From Streptococcus sp. 116-D4 (GTDB lineage: Bacteria; Bacillota; Bacilli; Lactobacillales; Streptococcaceae): DNA of 64,000 bases. Both the position numbers and the translations under genes were made by a program. The stretch is from assembly GCF_009731465.1 (NCBI RefSeq), contig NZ_AP021887.1, forward strand, positions 1,420,001 through 1,484,000, in the 5' to 3' direction. Position 1 is the stretch's first letter, and every line of letters begins with the position of its first letter. The notes under the pieces are model-generated. The model saw only the letters and a list, made by a program, of their open reading frames with translations, made no database searches and was not told where the DNA came from. Positions 54,723 through 64,000 of this stretch are shown here, one piece after another.

Positions 54723-56544
54723 TCCATTCTATCATAAATGGTTCCGCCACTTGAGCTAATTCCTCTTCTTCCTGCGGGTTCAACTTTCTTTGCACAGCTT
54801 CTGCTACTGCTCTAGGCACTCCAACTTCGACAATCTCATCCACACTGGCTTCCTTGATTTTGGTTAGAGACTTGAAATGCTTCATGAGATTCTGCTTGCG
54901 TTTAGGTCCCAGACCGTCAATTCCATCCAGTTGTGATGAAAAAGAATTTTTGGAGCGCAGTTGGCGGTGGAAAGTAATGGCAAAGCGGTGCACCTCATCC
55001 TGAATGCGTTGGAGGAGGAAAAATTCCTGAGAATTGCGAGACAACTCCACCACCTCAAGCGGATCTCCAAAAAGCAATTCATGGGTTTGGTGCTTATCAT
55101 TCTTTTGCAAACCTGCAATGGGAATATCCAAGCCCAGCTCCTCTTGGATGACTTGCTTGGCAATATTGACTTGACCTTGTCCCCCATCAATCACAATCAA
55201 ATCTGGAGGAGTCAAACCCTCACGCTGTACTCGACCATAGCGTCTGCGAATGACCTCTCGCATACTAGCATAGTCGTCTGGCCCGACTACGGTCTTGATT
55301 TTATACTTACGGTAATCCTTCTTACTAGGTTTCCCATTGACAAAAACTACCATGGCAGAAACAGGACTGGTCCCCATGATATTAGAGTTATCGAAGGACT
55401 CGATGCGAACTGGAGTCGGAATTTGTAGAAGTCGTCCTAGATTTTCAATAGCTCCTTGGGTCTTCTCGACAGATTTCTCTAGCAGGTTGAATTTCTGCTC
55501 TAGGCTGACTCGAGCATTCTTTATAGCTAAATTGACCAGTTGTTTCTTCTCACCGCGTTTGGGTTTGAGAATTTTGGTATCCACCAAGGCCTTAACGGCT
55601 TCTTCATCAATATCCTGAGGAATCAAAATTTCATTGGGAACTAGATGAGATTTTTCTTGATAAAACTGTCCCACATAGGTCAAGAAATCCTCATCTGGAT
55701 CATTGTAGTAAGGAAAGAGATTGACATCGCGTTCAATGAGCTTGCCCTGACGGACAAAGAAGACCTGGACGCACATCCAGCCCTTGTCCACATAGTAGCC
55801 AAAGACATCCCGATTTTGGAGATCCTTAGCCATAACCCGTTGCTTGGTTCGAAGCGTTCCAATGGCCTGAATCAGATCACGGTATTCCGCCGCACGTTCA
55901 AATTCCATCGTCTGAGCTGCCGCTGCCATTTTGCCCTTTAGGTCATCAATGATTTTGTCATCTTGCCCTTTCAGAAAATCAGAAACCTCCTGAGCCATAG
56001 ACTTGAAGTAGGCCTCATCCTTCTTACAGATGGTATGGGCCATACATTGACCGATATGGTAGTAAAAACAGACCTTAGAGGGCGGATTGGTGCACTTACG
56101 AAAAGGGAAAATCCGATCCAGCAGTCGCTTGATTTCATTGGCTGCCCCCACATCTGGATAGGGTCCAAAGTAGAGACCTCCGTCTTTTTTGACCTGACGG
56201 GTGATAATCAAACGAGGATAGCGTTCATTGGTGATTTTGATGAAAGGATAAGACTTATCATCCTTGAGCATGATATTGTACTTGGGCTTGTTTTCCTTGA
56301 TCAAGTTGATCTCTAGGAGAAGTGCCTCAATATTAGACTCCGTAACAATAAATTCAAAATCCACAATTTCAGACACTAAGGCCTCTGTCTTGGTATCATG
56401 ACTCCCACGGAAATAAGACCTCACACGGTTGCGCAGATTTTTGGCCTTTCCTACATAGATAATGGTGCCGTTTTTATCCTTGTGAATGTAGCAACCAGGG
56501 CTGGTCGGCAAGAGCTCTAGTTTTGATTTAATCAAGTTATTCAT
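54697..56544 (-). CDS. uvrC: Excinuclease ABC subunit C
   Basis: The 615-residue nucleotide-excision repair nuclease makes both incisions around a lesion with UvrAB. An N-terminal GIY-YIG domain ([20 protein letters not shown]), a UvrB-binding helix pair (about 205-240), an RNase H-like domain (about 380-540) and C-terminal HhH motifs ([14 protein letters not shown]) are all present. The start codon lacks a Shine-Dalgarno and follows the -10 by 6 nt; the mRNA is predicted leaderless. Confidence 0.97.
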   Translation of the reverse strand: MNNLIKSKLELLPTSPGCYIHKDKNGTIIYVGKAKNLRNRVRSYFRGSHDTKTEALVSEIVDFEFIVTESNIEALLLEINLIKENKPKYNIMLKDDKSYPFIKITNERYPRLIITRQVKKDGGLYFGPYPDVGAANEIKRLLDRIFPFRKCTNPPSKVCFYYHIGQCMAHTICKKDEAYFKSMAQEVSDFLKGQDDKIIDDLKGKMAAAAQTMEFERAAEYRDLIQAIGTLRTKQRVMAKDLQNRDVFGYYVDKGWMCVQVFFVRQGKLIERDVNLFPYYNDPDEDFLTYVGQFYQEKSHLVPNEILIPQDIDEEAVKALVDTKILKPKRGEKKQLVNLAIKNARVSLEQKFNLLEKSVEKTQGAIENLGRLLQIPTPVRIESFDNSNIMGTSPVSAMVVFVNGKPSKKDYRKYKIKTVVGPDDYASMREVIRRRYGRVQREGLTPPDLIVIDGGQGQVNIAKQVIQEELGLDIPIAGLQKNDKHQTHELLFGDPLEVVELSRNSQEFFLLQRIQDEVHRFAITFHRQLRSKNSFSSQLDGIDGLGPKRKQNLMKHFKSLTKIKEASVDEIVEVGVPRAVAEAVQRKLNPQEEEELAQVAEPFMIEWNDRDENKQ

Positions 56545-56550
56545 AGTTCC

Positions 56551-56559
56551 ATTATAGCA
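56551..56559 (-). promoter_or_regulatory. uvrC promoter (extended -10), predicted leaderless
   Basis: TGCTATAAT, then GGAACT and the ATG. No consensus -35; the position is occupied by the terminator hairpin of the upstream gene. Confidence 0.65.
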
Positions 56560-56586
56560 AAAAAGTAGGGAAAGATTGTTCCCTAC
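56559..56586 (-). terminator. Terminator of the matrixin-like gene, fused to the uvrC promoter
   Basis: GTAGGGAA/TTCCCTAC stem and six T. Its stem contains the stop codon of the upstream gene and its T run meets the uvrC extended -10. Confidence 0.85.
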
Positions 56587-57284
56587 TCACTAGTCTCATA
56601 TATTTTTCGGAGATTTGCAACATCCTCTGCCTGAATACCATAATAAGAACCTGCTGGCTGCATGACTGACACTTCATTCGTATGCTCCAAACCAATGGCA
56701 TGTCCTAACTCATGCTCTGCCGTATGCAGGATGCGATCATAGGTATAACCATAGTTTGGATTGGATAAATAATAATGATTCAAGCGAACTGTTACAGACA
56801 AGAATTGCCCCGTTAAGAGATTGGTCTGACTTTCCGCCTCTCCTGCCACAGGAGTGCCTCCATCATTCATCTCCGTAGCCATGATATCTGCCCTGCTGGA
56901 CTCAGTCACGATTTCAAAGTTAAAAGCACCCGTTTGATTCCAATTCTGAATCGCTTCTAAATAGGCCTCTTGAAAACGTGAATCCATCTGGGGATCCAGG
57001 TAAATACGAGCAGAAGCCTGCGGCCACCTTCCTTCAGAGTGTTGGTGACTATCTGTCTGGTTCAACTTAGGCAGTTGCCCTGTTTTTTCCCATTGGTCGA
57101 TACTTTGTTGACCAATCTTGACTGACCACTCTGCTTGCTTTAGCGCTCCTTGCAAATCCCCGTTTAGATACCAGAGAAGTCCAAAAGCAAGAGCACATAA
57201 AAGTACAACTATCCAAACCAGGCGCCAAAACAAACGCCACACAAAAGAAAAGAAAGCCCCTATCAAACGAAAAATCCAGCGCAT
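56583..57284 (-). CDS. Membrane-anchored matrixin-type zinc metalloprotease
   Basis: A 233-residue protein with one N-terminal membrane anchor (about 8-38) and an M10-like domain outside. The zinc motif [11 protein letters not shown] and the following Met-turn SVMQP are intact, so it should be active. Substrates are unknown. I choose the ATG at 57284 (GGTGGAG 5 nt upstream) over 57305. It lies between the murM-murN pair and uvrC. Confidence 0.87.
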   Translation of the reverse strand: MRWIFRLIGAFFSFVWRLFWRLVWIVVLLCALAFGLLWYLNGDLQGALKQAEWSVKIGQQSIDQWEKTGQLPKLNQTDSHQHSEGRWPQASARIYLDPQMDSRFQEAYLEAIQNWNQTGAFNFEIVTESSRADIMATEMNDGGTPVAGEAESQTNLLTGQFLSVTVRLNHYYLSNPNYGYTYDRILHTAEHELGHAIGLEHTNEVSVMQPAGSYYGIQAEDVANLRKIYETSE

Positions 57285-57362
57285 GTCTCTCCACCTTTCT
57301 AGCAAATAAAGACTATTTTACTAAAACAAGCTGAAAGAAAGCTAAACACTGACTTTTTCATC

Positions 57363-58595
57363 TTAACGTCCTAATATTTTTTTGAATAACTGGATAGCTT
57401 TGTATTTTAAAGGCGATGGATGATAACGGAAAGTACCTGCTTTGCGTACAATATAGCCATTAAAATTTTGTTTAAAACGCAAAACACCATCACTTCCATC
57501 AAAAATCCCTTGAATACCTAGGAAGTTGTATTTAGGTATTCCACGTTTTATGCTTTCCAACATAATATATTTTTGAAGCAGTGCAGGGGCATAGAATTTA
57601 TTAAACTCAGTGTAGGAACCACTAAAGAGGTAAGTCGTTTCCTGAGGCATATAGACAAATAAACTCCCGGCTAAAACTATATCTTCTTCTCCATATTTTT
57701 CAATCAAGTCTCTCGCTTCTGCTTTTCGAACTTCAAACGTTTCAAATTGACTAGAATATTCTCTCAGTTGATTTTGTTTTTTCTCAGAATGAGGATTTTT
57801 ACTCAAATCAAGTCGTAACTTGTCCACTATTTCTTCTAGTTTACTTTGCTCACCTTGTAATTTACTCATATAGTCCGAAAAATTCAAGGTTGCTACGAGA
57901 AACTCAGCTTGTTCTCCAAAAGCATCATAAAAATACTCATAGTATTCTAAACTTTTATCACTATATTCTCTACGTTCAGAGGTTTCTTTTGTTATATTCT
58001 TAAAAATCGATAGCTCTTCACGTTTTAACTTTTTCAAACGAATACCAAAGGTTTCAGCCTTTTTCACCAAAGGTTTTCCTTTTTTACTAAAACTTTTAAG
58101 CAAATTCTTTTCAGTTAATTCAGTCAAATCCTTATAATATAACCAATCTGGTTCTCCACCTGGATACCCTGTCATCAAACCATCAAATTGAAAACCTAAA
58201 TCAGTCAAATCTTGAATAATAGTTTTTTTCTCAGCATCTATTGGATTACCTTGGCTATCAAAAGTTTGATAAGTTTCATAAGGTTTTACAAGCAACTCTA
58301 ATACACCATTTTGCTTGGCATATTCTTTTAACTCCGCATAAAAAACTGGAAGAGCATCTTGTTGGGTATAAATCGGCCCCGAATTGAGCTCCATATGCAG
58401 ACCACCCAGCATGGGCAAGCTATAAACCAGGGCTGCAACTTGAATTTCTCCTTCTTGTTTCAAAGCAAGATAAACAATTCGAGCCCCTCTTTTTTCTAAC
58501 AAGTCCCCCATCTGGACAGATTGCATAAAGGAACGAGAAGAAACCTGATCAGAATAAGCCTGAAACTCTTCTTTTGTGAGTGTAATTAGTGCCAT
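57363..58595 (-). CDS. murN: Peptidoglycan cross-bridge aminoacyltransferase MurN
   Basis: A 410-residue FemABX transferase, which adds the second residue (usually alanine) to the branched stem using aminoacyl-tRNA. Two GNAT-like subdomains are interrupted by a long charged coiled coil (about 240-300), the tRNA-binding arm. It starts 4 nt after murM, so they are co-translated. The assignment as MurN rests on order and length. Confidence 0.9.
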   Translation of the reverse strand: MALITLTKEEFQAYSDQVSSRSFMQSVQMGDLLEKRGARIVYLALKQEGEIQVAALVYSLPMLGGLHMELNSGPIYTQQDALPVFYAELKEYAKQNGVLELLVKPYETYQTFDSQGNPIDAEKKTIIQDLTDLGFQFDGLMTGYPGGEPDWLYYKDLTELTEKNLLKSFSKKGKPLVKKAETFGIRLKKLKREELSIFKNITKETSERREYSDKSLEYYEYFYDAFGEQAEFLVATLNFSDYMSKLQGEQSKLEEIVDKLRLDLSKNPHSEKKQNQLREYSSQFETFEVRKAEARDLIEKYGEEDIVLAGSLFVYMPQETTYLFSGSYTEFNKFYAPALLQKYIMLESIKRGIPKYNFLGIQGIFDGSDGVLRFKQNFNGYIVRKAGTFRYHPSPLKYKAIQLFKKILGR

Positions 58596-58599
58596 ATAC

Positions 58600-59820
58600 T
58601 TACTTTCTATGTTTTTTTCTTAATGTTTTACGGAAATCAAGAGCAAGTCTTAACAGAGGATAGAGAAAATGGGTAGGCAGTGTAAATTCACCCAAGTATT
58701 CTTCAATTGTTGGATTAAATTTTTCCTTAAAATGATAAAGTCCACCATTGAGAGAGTTTTCAACACCACCTAAATTTTGCCACACCATACCTCGCTCAAA
58801 TGCATAGCGAGCCGTTTCATACCAAGTTAAAATTGGTGCATTGTAACGTTTAAAATCATCATCCATACCAGCATATAGATTGACAGAGGTATTACCAAAT
58901 TCCAAACTCAAAGTAGCCGCTAAAGGAATGTTTGATTTTCCCATATTCATATATCCCTGCAAGAAATCTATTTCCTCTTCTAAACGTTCTTTTTCTTTTA
59001 TATTTTCCTGAACTTTTGAAGGTTTGGTTGCATCATTAAATTTTTCTGCAACTACTCTATTTTTTTCTAACTGTTCTTCTAACTCTCTCAAACGCTTAGA
59101 AACATCCAAACTCGTTAGCGTGATATAGGAATCTTCTTTGAAGTTATCTAATAATTTTTTATAATAGGCTTCGTTTCTTAAATGGATCTCTTTTCGCTTC
59201 TCAGTTTTTTTCATCAGCTCCGAAAATGAATTTAATAGTTCCAGTCCACCATATTGAGTCTCAAGCCCTTTGTTTCGTGCTGTTCGGATAGCTTGCCTCG
59301 TTGATTTAGAAAGTTTATCTTCTTCAAAATTTTCCTTGTATATTTTTGCCTGAATACGAGGTTGAATGGTGTCTCCCATTTCCTCCGTTTTTCCTGACCA
59401 CCTTGCCCCCATTTGGTGCAAACTATCAATAATAGCCAGATTTTCAGGAAATTCTGTTTTTTCCTGATTGATTAAACTTTGAGATAGACAAACGCTTGGA
59501 TCGAAAGTCACAAAAACCGCTCTCTTACTGCGAGCATAAGACTTAATAGACTGAACGACAAAACTCAAGAGTTCTGTATCTCTGTAATCCAATATAGGTC
59601 CTCTTGGAATGTAAAACATTTTATAGCCTAGCGGAAGAGTTCTAATCAAAATACTAGCTGTCGCCAGTAACTTTTCTCCCCTGTAGACACCAAACTTCTC
59701 ATGTTGCCAATCAGACTTAACTGCTTCCCAAGCACTACTTTGTAATACATTGGCTAATTCATGTTCTTTGACAAACTGATCATATTCTAACGTGGGAATG
59801 CCAATTTGATAACGGTACAT
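58600..59820 (-). CDS. murM: Peptidoglycan cross-bridge aminoacyltransferase MurM
   Basis: A 406-residue FemABX protein that attaches Ser or Ala to the lysine of lipid II; its alleles affect branching and high-level penicillin resistance in pneumococcus. The coiled-coil arm is at about 240-285 (KRLRELEEQLEKNRVVAEK), with IPLAATLSLEFG as the FemAB core. Whether it is a Ser- or Ala-preferring allele cannot be read by eye. GGAGAAAATAGGAA precedes the ATG. Confidence 0.92.
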   Translation of the reverse strand: MYRYQIGIPTLEYDQFVKEHELANVLQSSAWEAVKSDWQHEKFGVYRGEKLLATASILIRTLPLGYKMFYIPRGPILDYRDTELLSFVVQSIKSYARSKRAVFVTFDPSVCLSQSLINQEKTEFPENLAIIDSLHQMGARWSGKTEEMGDTIQPRIQAKIYKENFEEDKLSKSTRQAIRTARNKGLETQYGGLELLNSFSELMKKTEKRKEIHLRNEAYYKKLLDNFKEDSYITLTSLDVSKRLRELEEQLEKNRVVAEKFNDATKPSKVQENIKEKERLEEEIDFLQGYMNMGKSNIPLAATLSLEFGNTSVNLYAGMDDDFKRYNAPILTWYETARYAFERGMVWQNLGGVENSLNGGLYHFKEKFNPTIEEYLGEFTLPTHFLYPLLRLALDFRKTLRKKHRK

Positions 59821-59925
59821 TTCCTATTTTCTCCAGTATTTTATTACTATTCTACTACTTTCGTTTGAAAAGTCTAGTGAAAACATATTTTATTTTAGTT
59901 CTACTACCCTGCGCCAAAGTTCAAA

Positions 59926-60705
59926 CTAAATCAATCTCTCTTCTAATTTGAAATCAATTGGTAGGGTTGCTAAGAACCGTTCCAATTGTTTTTCCCAATA
60001 ATACCACTCGTGAGTTCCAGCGCTATGGCTATAGGTCACATCAAAGCCCAGTTTTTTGAGGTTTTTCACTGCTAGATTATTGGCTGCGTACAAGAAATCC
60101 TGCTCGCCACACCAAGCCCACAGCTTAGTCTTTTTGTCCGATTTTTTAGCCAGACTTTCTAGAGAATAAGGACTAGTTGTCCAGTCTTTAATCTCTCCAA
60201 AAATACCTCTCCAGTAAGCTGGAGTTCCCAAATCTTGACGCTCAGGAGAAAAATCTTGAAAGCTGAGGGCACCTGAAAAACTAGCTGCATGAGAAAAACG
60301 ATTTGTAGCAAGAGCCAGTTTAAAGCAGCCGTAGCCTCCCATAGAGAGGCCAGCGATAAAGGTCTTTTCACGCTTACTGGTCATGTTAGGGAAGAAGCGT
60401 TTCAGAACCTGTGGTAATTCCTCTGCTAGAGCTGTGTAATAGTCAAAACCATATTGGGTATCGGTGTACCAACCATTGCTGGTATTGGGCATGACGACGA
60501 TAAGATTAGTCCCCCGAAGCAAGCGTTCTACATTGGTCCGCTTGAGCCAACTATTATGATTGCCAGACATCCCGTGCAAGAGGTACAAGACGGGAATATC
60601 TGTGCAATCTGGTTCTTCCACTCGATTAGCATCAGGATAGAGGACATTAACCCCCCACTCCATATCCAAGACTTGTGAGTAATACTCGATTTTCATTACT
60701 GCCAT
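59926..60705 (-). CDS. estA: Esterase EstA (tributyrin esterase/S-formylglutathione hydrolase type)
   Basis: A 259-residue alpha/beta hydrolase with nucleophile elbow GLSMGGYG (Ser near 120) and oxyanion region [12 protein letters not shown]. It hydrolyses short-chain esters; pneumococcal EstA is known to act on sialic-acid acetyl groups. No signal peptide is visible. The ATG at 60705 with GAGG upstream is preferred over 60741. It follows rnjB after a hairpin. Confidence 0.92.
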   Translation of the reverse strand: MAVMKIEYYSQVLDMEWGVNVLYPDANRVEEPDCTDIPVLYLLHGMSGNHNSWLKRTNVERLLRGTNLIVVMPNTSNGWYTDTQYGFDYYTALAEELPQVLKRFFPNMTSKREKTFIAGLSMGGYGCFKLALATNRFSHAASFSGALSFQDFSPERQDLGTPAYWRGIFGEIKDWTTSPYSLESLAKKSDKKTKLWAWCGEQDFLYAANNLAVKNLKKLGFDVTYSHSAGTHEWYYWEKQLERFLATLPIDFKLEERLI

Positions 60706-60729
60706 AATTTTTTCCTCTATGTTTCTATA

Positions 60730-60752
60730 AGAAAAAGCCAAAACTCGGCTTT
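60730..60752 (-). terminator. Hairpin between rnjB and estA
   Basis: AAAGCC/GGCTTT stem with five T on the minus strand, about 10-20 nt before the estA RBS; may be a partial terminator. Confidence 0.75.
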
Positions 60753-60772
60753 CTCTCTACTTATTTCAACAT

Positions 60773-62434
60773 TTATTTCGCTTCCATGACTACTGGTAAA
60801 ATAGCTGGTCGACGCTTGGTTTGATCAAAAAGGTACTTGGTCAGATTATCACGAACCTTCCCTTTAAGATCCGCCCAATCAAAGTCATCTCCTTGAAGAT
60901 AGTCTTCTACCGTTTGGTTGATCAATTCTGAACTTTCACGGAGAATATCGCGACTCTTCTTGAGATAAACAAATCCACGCGTGTGAACACGAGCCTTGGC
61001 CACAATTTTCTTCTCACGACGGTTAACGGTAATTGCTACGATGAAAATACCGTCCTCTGACAAGACCTTACGGTCACGAAGGACCACATTCCCAATATCA
61101 CCAATGGCATTTCCGTCAATCAAGACATCGCCTGCCGAAACTGCACCAGCTGGGATAAAGTCCCCATGCTCATAAGCCATGCTAGTTCCCTTTTTAGGAA
61201 TAAAAATGCGTTCCGGCAACATCCCAACTGCCATAGCAGCCTTAGCATGGGCATCCAATTCACGGTATTCACCTTGAATTGGAAAGAGATACTTGGGTTG
61301 CAAGAGATTGATCATCAACTGCAAATCACGCGCATTCCCGTGACCTGACACTCTCAAGCTTTGATTGATCAGTTTGACAACCCCACCAGCTTGGTAAATC
61401 ATGTTTTCCACACGCGCCATGACTGCTTCTTTGGCGATAGACGGAGTCGTTACGATATAAACTAGGTCACCGTCCTTGATTTCCACATAACGGTGGCGAC
61501 CAATCGACATCTTACGCAGACCGTTGATGGGCTCACCCATACGACCTGTCTCAAGGATAATCAACTCATGGTCTTCAAAGCGAGACATATCTTTTGGCTT
61601 AATCAAAAGACTCTCGTTAGCTAGAGATAATTTCTTGAGACGAATAGCAGTGCGGACGATATTTTCAATATCAAATCCTGTCAAGACCACACGACGACCT
61701 GTTACATCCGCAGCGTCAAACACCTGCTGAATACGAGAGAGGTTGCTGGCTACTGCTGCAACAATGATACGGCCCTCCCAGTCCGCTATAGTTTGGGTAA
61801 TTTCATCCCCAACTTCACTTTCGCTAGCCACTTGGATATTACTGTCTGCGTTGGCTGAATCGCTAAGAAGGGCTAGAACTCCATCACGACCGATTTCTGC
61901 CAAGCGAGCGAAGTCTGTCGCATAGGATTCACTAGCTGTCTGGTCAAATTTGAAGTCACCTGTATAAACGATACTACCTTCAGCTGTCTTCAAGACAACA
62001 CCCAGACTTTCTGGGATAGAGTGGGTCGTACGGAAGAAGGACACCACAGTCCCTCCAAAATCAATCTCCGTATTCTCATCAATAACATGGAAATCATTGA
62101 ATTTCTTAACTGTGTCATTTCCTTTGACAAAAAGTTTTGCCAACTCAATGGTTAACTCAGAGCCAAATACAGGTACCTTGGCTTCAGCCAAGAGATAAGG
62201 CAGAGCACCAATGGCATCCGCATGCCCGTGAGTCAAGAATACCCCTGCGATACGGTCGCTATTTTCAAAAAGGTAGTCCATATTGGGAATGACCACATCC
62301 ACCCCTAGTTGTTCATTTTCAGGGTATTTTAGACCTGCATCCAAAACGAAAATAGACCCATCGATTTCAGCGATATACATATTTTTCCCATTTTCACGCA
62401 CACCACCAAGTGTTGTTAAACTGATATTACTCAT
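60773..62434 (-). CDS. rnjB: Ribonuclease J2
   Basis: A 553-residue metallo-beta-lactamase/beta-CASP RNase J. The zinc motif reads HGHADAIG; RNase J1 has HGHEDHIG. The missing histidine identifies the J2 paralogue, which has weak activity and works with J1 in mRNA decay. GGAGG precedes the ATG, and a TTGAAA-16-TATAAT promoter lies about 93 nt upstream. Confidence 0.94.
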   Translation of the reverse strand: MSNISLTTLGGVRENGKNMYIAEIDGSIFVLDAGLKYPENEQLGVDVVIPNMDYLFENSDRIAGVFLTHGHADAIGALPYLLAEAKVPVFGSELTIELAKLFVKGNDTVKKFNDFHVIDENTEIDFGGTVVSFFRTTHSIPESLGVVLKTAEGSIVYTGDFKFDQTASESYATDFARLAEIGRDGVLALLSDSANADSNIQVASESEVGDEITQTIADWEGRIIVAAVASNLSRIQQVFDAADVTGRRVVLTGFDIENIVRTAIRLKKLSLANESLLIKPKDMSRFEDHELIILETGRMGEPINGLRKMSIGRHRYVEIKDGDLVYIVTTPSIAKEAVMARVENMIYQAGGVVKLINQSLRVSGHGNARDLQLMINLLQPKYLFPIQGEYRELDAHAKAAMAVGMLPERIFIPKKGTSMAYEHGDFIPAGAVSAGDVLIDGNAIGDIGNVVLRDRKVLSEDGIFIVAITVNRREKKIVAKARVHTRGFVYLKKSRDILRESSELINQTVEDYLQGDDFDWADLKGKVRDNLTKYLFDQTKRRPAILPVVMEAK

Positions 62435-62526
62435 TTTTCCTCCGAAAGCTTAATTTATCTTGATTATAGGGTTGCTGCCCTCTTATTCTAAAAGCACTAT
62501 AACTTTTAGCCGAATCTTTTCCTACC

Positions 62527-62554
62527 ATTATACCATTTTTTTGATGATTTTCAA
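62527..62554 (-). promoter_or_regulatory. rnjB promoter
   Basis: Minus-strand TTGAAA (62549-62554), 16-nt spacer ending TGG, TATAAT (62527-62532). Confidence 0.8.
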
Positions 62555-62571
62555 AATGAAGATTTGTTTTC

Positions 62572-62598
62572 AAAAAAGAGCTGGTTACCCAACTCTTT
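62572..62598 (-). terminator. recJ terminator
   Basis: AAAGAG/CTCTTT with inner GGTT/AACC-type pairs and six T on the minus strand, 9 nt after the recJ stop. Confidence 0.88.
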
Positions 62599-62606
62599 CC
62601 TATCTG

Positions 62607-64000
62607 CTATTCTTTTTCCATTAAAAAGTCATAAATTTCTTGCACGGTACCCAGCGCCATCATTTCTTGGTCTTTGACGGTTTGTTTAAGATTTTGGTAA
62701 ATCTGACTTTCTCCGATTTCCCGCTTTGGTGCCTCTTTATTGACGGTCATGACCCCATCTTTGATGCTCACAAAGCCTAGTTCTTCAAATATTTGAATCA
62801 TTTTGACCAGCAAGATTTGCTGAATATTAAGATAAGCTGCCAAATCTTTCAGCTTGTAGCGAATATCAAACTCTGGAAACTGGTAGATGGTCTTGTACAA
62901 TTTGGCAAACTGCTCTCTAGTCCCATAGCCTGTCAGATAGTAGGCCTTGTCAATATCATTTTTGAAATAGACAGCAGAGAAATTCTGTTCCTGAAAAATG
63001 GTCTTCAACAGAGTAATATCCTCAGGTATGGTTTTCACGACAACCGCGTCACTAGTCGCTAAATCAGGCACTCCTCCAGCAAAATCCAAGACTGGAACTC
63101 CTTCTGGTAAGACTGCATTTTTCCCACGGATGTTAAAGAGTTGAACACCCTCCACACGCGCATCCACCATCATCAATTGGAGGGCAGTTTGACCATTCCA
63201 TTGGTTGACAGACAATTTGACTGCCAGCTCTAGATTCTTGGTTTGAGAAAACTCTGTCGCCCATCTGCCTTGGCCAAAGGCTACCACTTCAAAACTCGCC
63301 TCACCTTTGGATATTTTCAACTTGAGATGGGCATTGCCCGCCCCCATAGTACGGGCACTTTCGACTTGAAAATCCTTGATATAAAAGACAGGTTTCTGAT
63401 TGTCCATGCCAAAAGGTGCCAAACGTTCAAAGTTCTTGACTGTTTCAAGACTCAAAGTCTCCAAATCCAACTCTTCATCTAGATTTAACTTATTCTTGCC
63501 AGTAGCATCTGCACCTTTTTCACGGACATAATCTTCCAAGACATGAGATAAATCTGAGAGTTTCTCAACTTCCATCGTCATTCCTGCTGCGCCAGCATGA
63601 CCGCCAAATGCGATAAAGAGGTCGCGATGAGGATCCAAGGCTTCAAAAATATCGACCGCTTCCACACTACGAGCACTACCCTTGGCACGACCTTCCTCTA
63701 TATTGAGAACGATGACTGTCTGCCCTAGTTCTTCCAACAAACGACCAGCCACGATACCCAGAACCCCAGGATTCCAGCCTTCCTTGGCCAAGACTTGGAC
63801 CTTCTTCTCGGGGTCCACCATGGTCTTAGCTTCTTCATAGATAGACTGGACGATTTCCTTGCGCTCTTCGTTTTTCTGATGAATCATAAGGGCGATCTCG
63901 TGCGCTTCCTCATCATCAAATCCAGTCAGCAAATCAATAGCAGGATTGGGATCATCCAAACGGCCCAAGGCATTCAAACGAGGAGCAATCTGGAATCCAA
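62607..64000 (-). CDS. recJ: Single-stranded-DNA exonuclease RecJ (5' part outside window)
   Basis: The C-terminal 463 residues of RecJ, which degrades single-stranded DNA 5' to 3' in repair and recombination. The frame is open to the window edge, beginning GFQIAPRLNALGR (end of the DHH domain). FGGHAGAAGMT is the DHHA1 motif, followed by an OB-fold domain and the Gram-positive C-terminal extension. The TTG at 63977 is an internal leucine, not a start. The family length of about 740 residues means roughly 280 are missing. Confidence 0.94.
   Translation of the reverse strand, partial: GFQIAPRLNALGRLDDPNPAIDLLTGFDDEEAHEIALMIHQKNEERKEIVQSIYEEAKTMVDPEKKVQVLAKEGWNPGVLGIVAGRLLEELGQTVIVLNIEEGRAKGSARSVEAVDIFEALDPHRDLFIAFGGHAGAAGMTMEVEKLSDLSHVLEDYVREKGADATGKNKLNLDEELDLETLSLETVKNFERLAPFGMDNQKPVFYIKDFQVESARTMGAGNAHLKLKISKGEASFEVVAFGQGRWATEFSQTKNLELAVKLSVNQWNGQTALQLMMVDARVEGVQLFNIRGKNAVLPEGVPVLDFAGGVPDLATSDAVVVKTIPEDITLLKTIFQEQNFSAVYFKNDIDKAYYLTGYGTREQFAKLYKTIYQFPEFDIRYKLKDLAAYLNIQQILLVKMIQIFEELGFVSIKDGVMTVNKEAPKREIGESQIYQNLKQTVKDQEMMALGTVQEIYDFLMEKE

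Noticed and set aside
62607..63977. Complete 456-residue gene starting at 63977
   Set aside because: The TTG at 63977 is an internal leucine of RecJ; the frame continues to the window edge with conserved RecJ residues.
1..64000. Anti-phage system, prophage, insertion sequence or genomic island
   Set aside because: No integrase, transposase, toxin-antitoxin pair, restriction system or region of unusual composition was seen; nearly every gene is a recognised core streptococcal gene.

Overview
This window is ordinary core chromosome of a low-GC Gram-positive coccus of the Streptococcus mitis/pneumoniae group. The evidence is a lysine-type murE, the murM/murN cell-wall branching pair, the choline-binding lysozyme lytC, an AliB-type peptide-binding lipoprotein, several BOX repeats (the BOX-PCR primer target of pneumococci), and gene-by-gene resemblance to pneumococcal proteins. 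I cannot decide between S. pneumoniae, S. pseudopneumoniae and S. mitis. From memory of the S. pneumoniae TIGR4 gene order, the left part (aliB to apt, about 1-45.4 kb) and the right part (rplA to recJ, about 45.5-64 kb) are each collinear with pneumococcus but lie far apart there. The apt/rplA gap is therefore a candidate inversion junction, which would suit a non-pneumococcal mitis-group strain. Almost every gene is on the minus strand, so minus is probably the leading strand here.

Layout. 1-3 kb: 5' part of aliB and the lipid II flippase murJ (ytgP), divergent from murE. 4.5-10.5 kb: small stress protein, DUF1803 and YiiX-like proteins, pyrophosphatase ppaC, GIY-YIG nuclease, tRNA methyltransferase, S1 protein cvfD, a HAD-cyclophilin fusion and an acetyltransferase. 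10.5-15 kb: rpsF-ssb-rpsR followed by an unusual run of terminator hairpins, then tseB-aspC-asnS. 15-20 kb: FMN reductase, yaaA, small and large membrane proteins, a deformylase-like protein and a GST. 20-24.3 kb: metal homeostasis, with the riboswitch-controlled Mn/Ca ATPase caxP divergent from the Mn exporter mntE. 24.3-32.6 kb: ABC-F, cca, dapB, degV, DUF1149, and the cdaA-cdaR-glmM c-di-AMP/amino-sugar module. 32.8-38.8 kb: ferredoxin reductase, rapZ-yvcK-whiA, ridA, clpX-engB. 38.9-45.4 kb: dfrA, dpr, lytC, tpiA, a dnaD-like gene, metA, apt. 45.5-51 kb: rplK-rplA, ldcB, HIT, M42 peptidase, brnQ. 51-64 kb: rhodanese, UDG-like, pepV, nitroreductase, a membrane protein, uvrC, a matrixin-type protease, murM-murN, estA, rnjB and the 3' part of recJ.

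Cell-wall synthesis is the strongest functional thread: murE (lysine addition), murJ (lipid II flipping), murM/murN (Ser/Ala cross-bridge), ldcB (stem-peptide trimming), lytC (glycan hydrolysis), tseB, and glmM with the c-di-AMP cyclase. I see no tRNA, rRNA, complete insertion sequence, prophage, CRISPR array or anti-phage system, and no block of foreign base composition.

The most unusual signals are small and regulatory. Five genes have a good promoter whose -10 box ends 6-7 nt before the start codon with no Shine-Dalgarno, so they are predicted to be leaderless. At least six related hairpin/U-tract units are stacked behind rpsR. Four genes take their stop codon from the end of an adjacent BOX repeat. 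There are two L1-like leader motifs in one operon, a palindrome on the dpr promoter, and a MET-box-like operator at metA.
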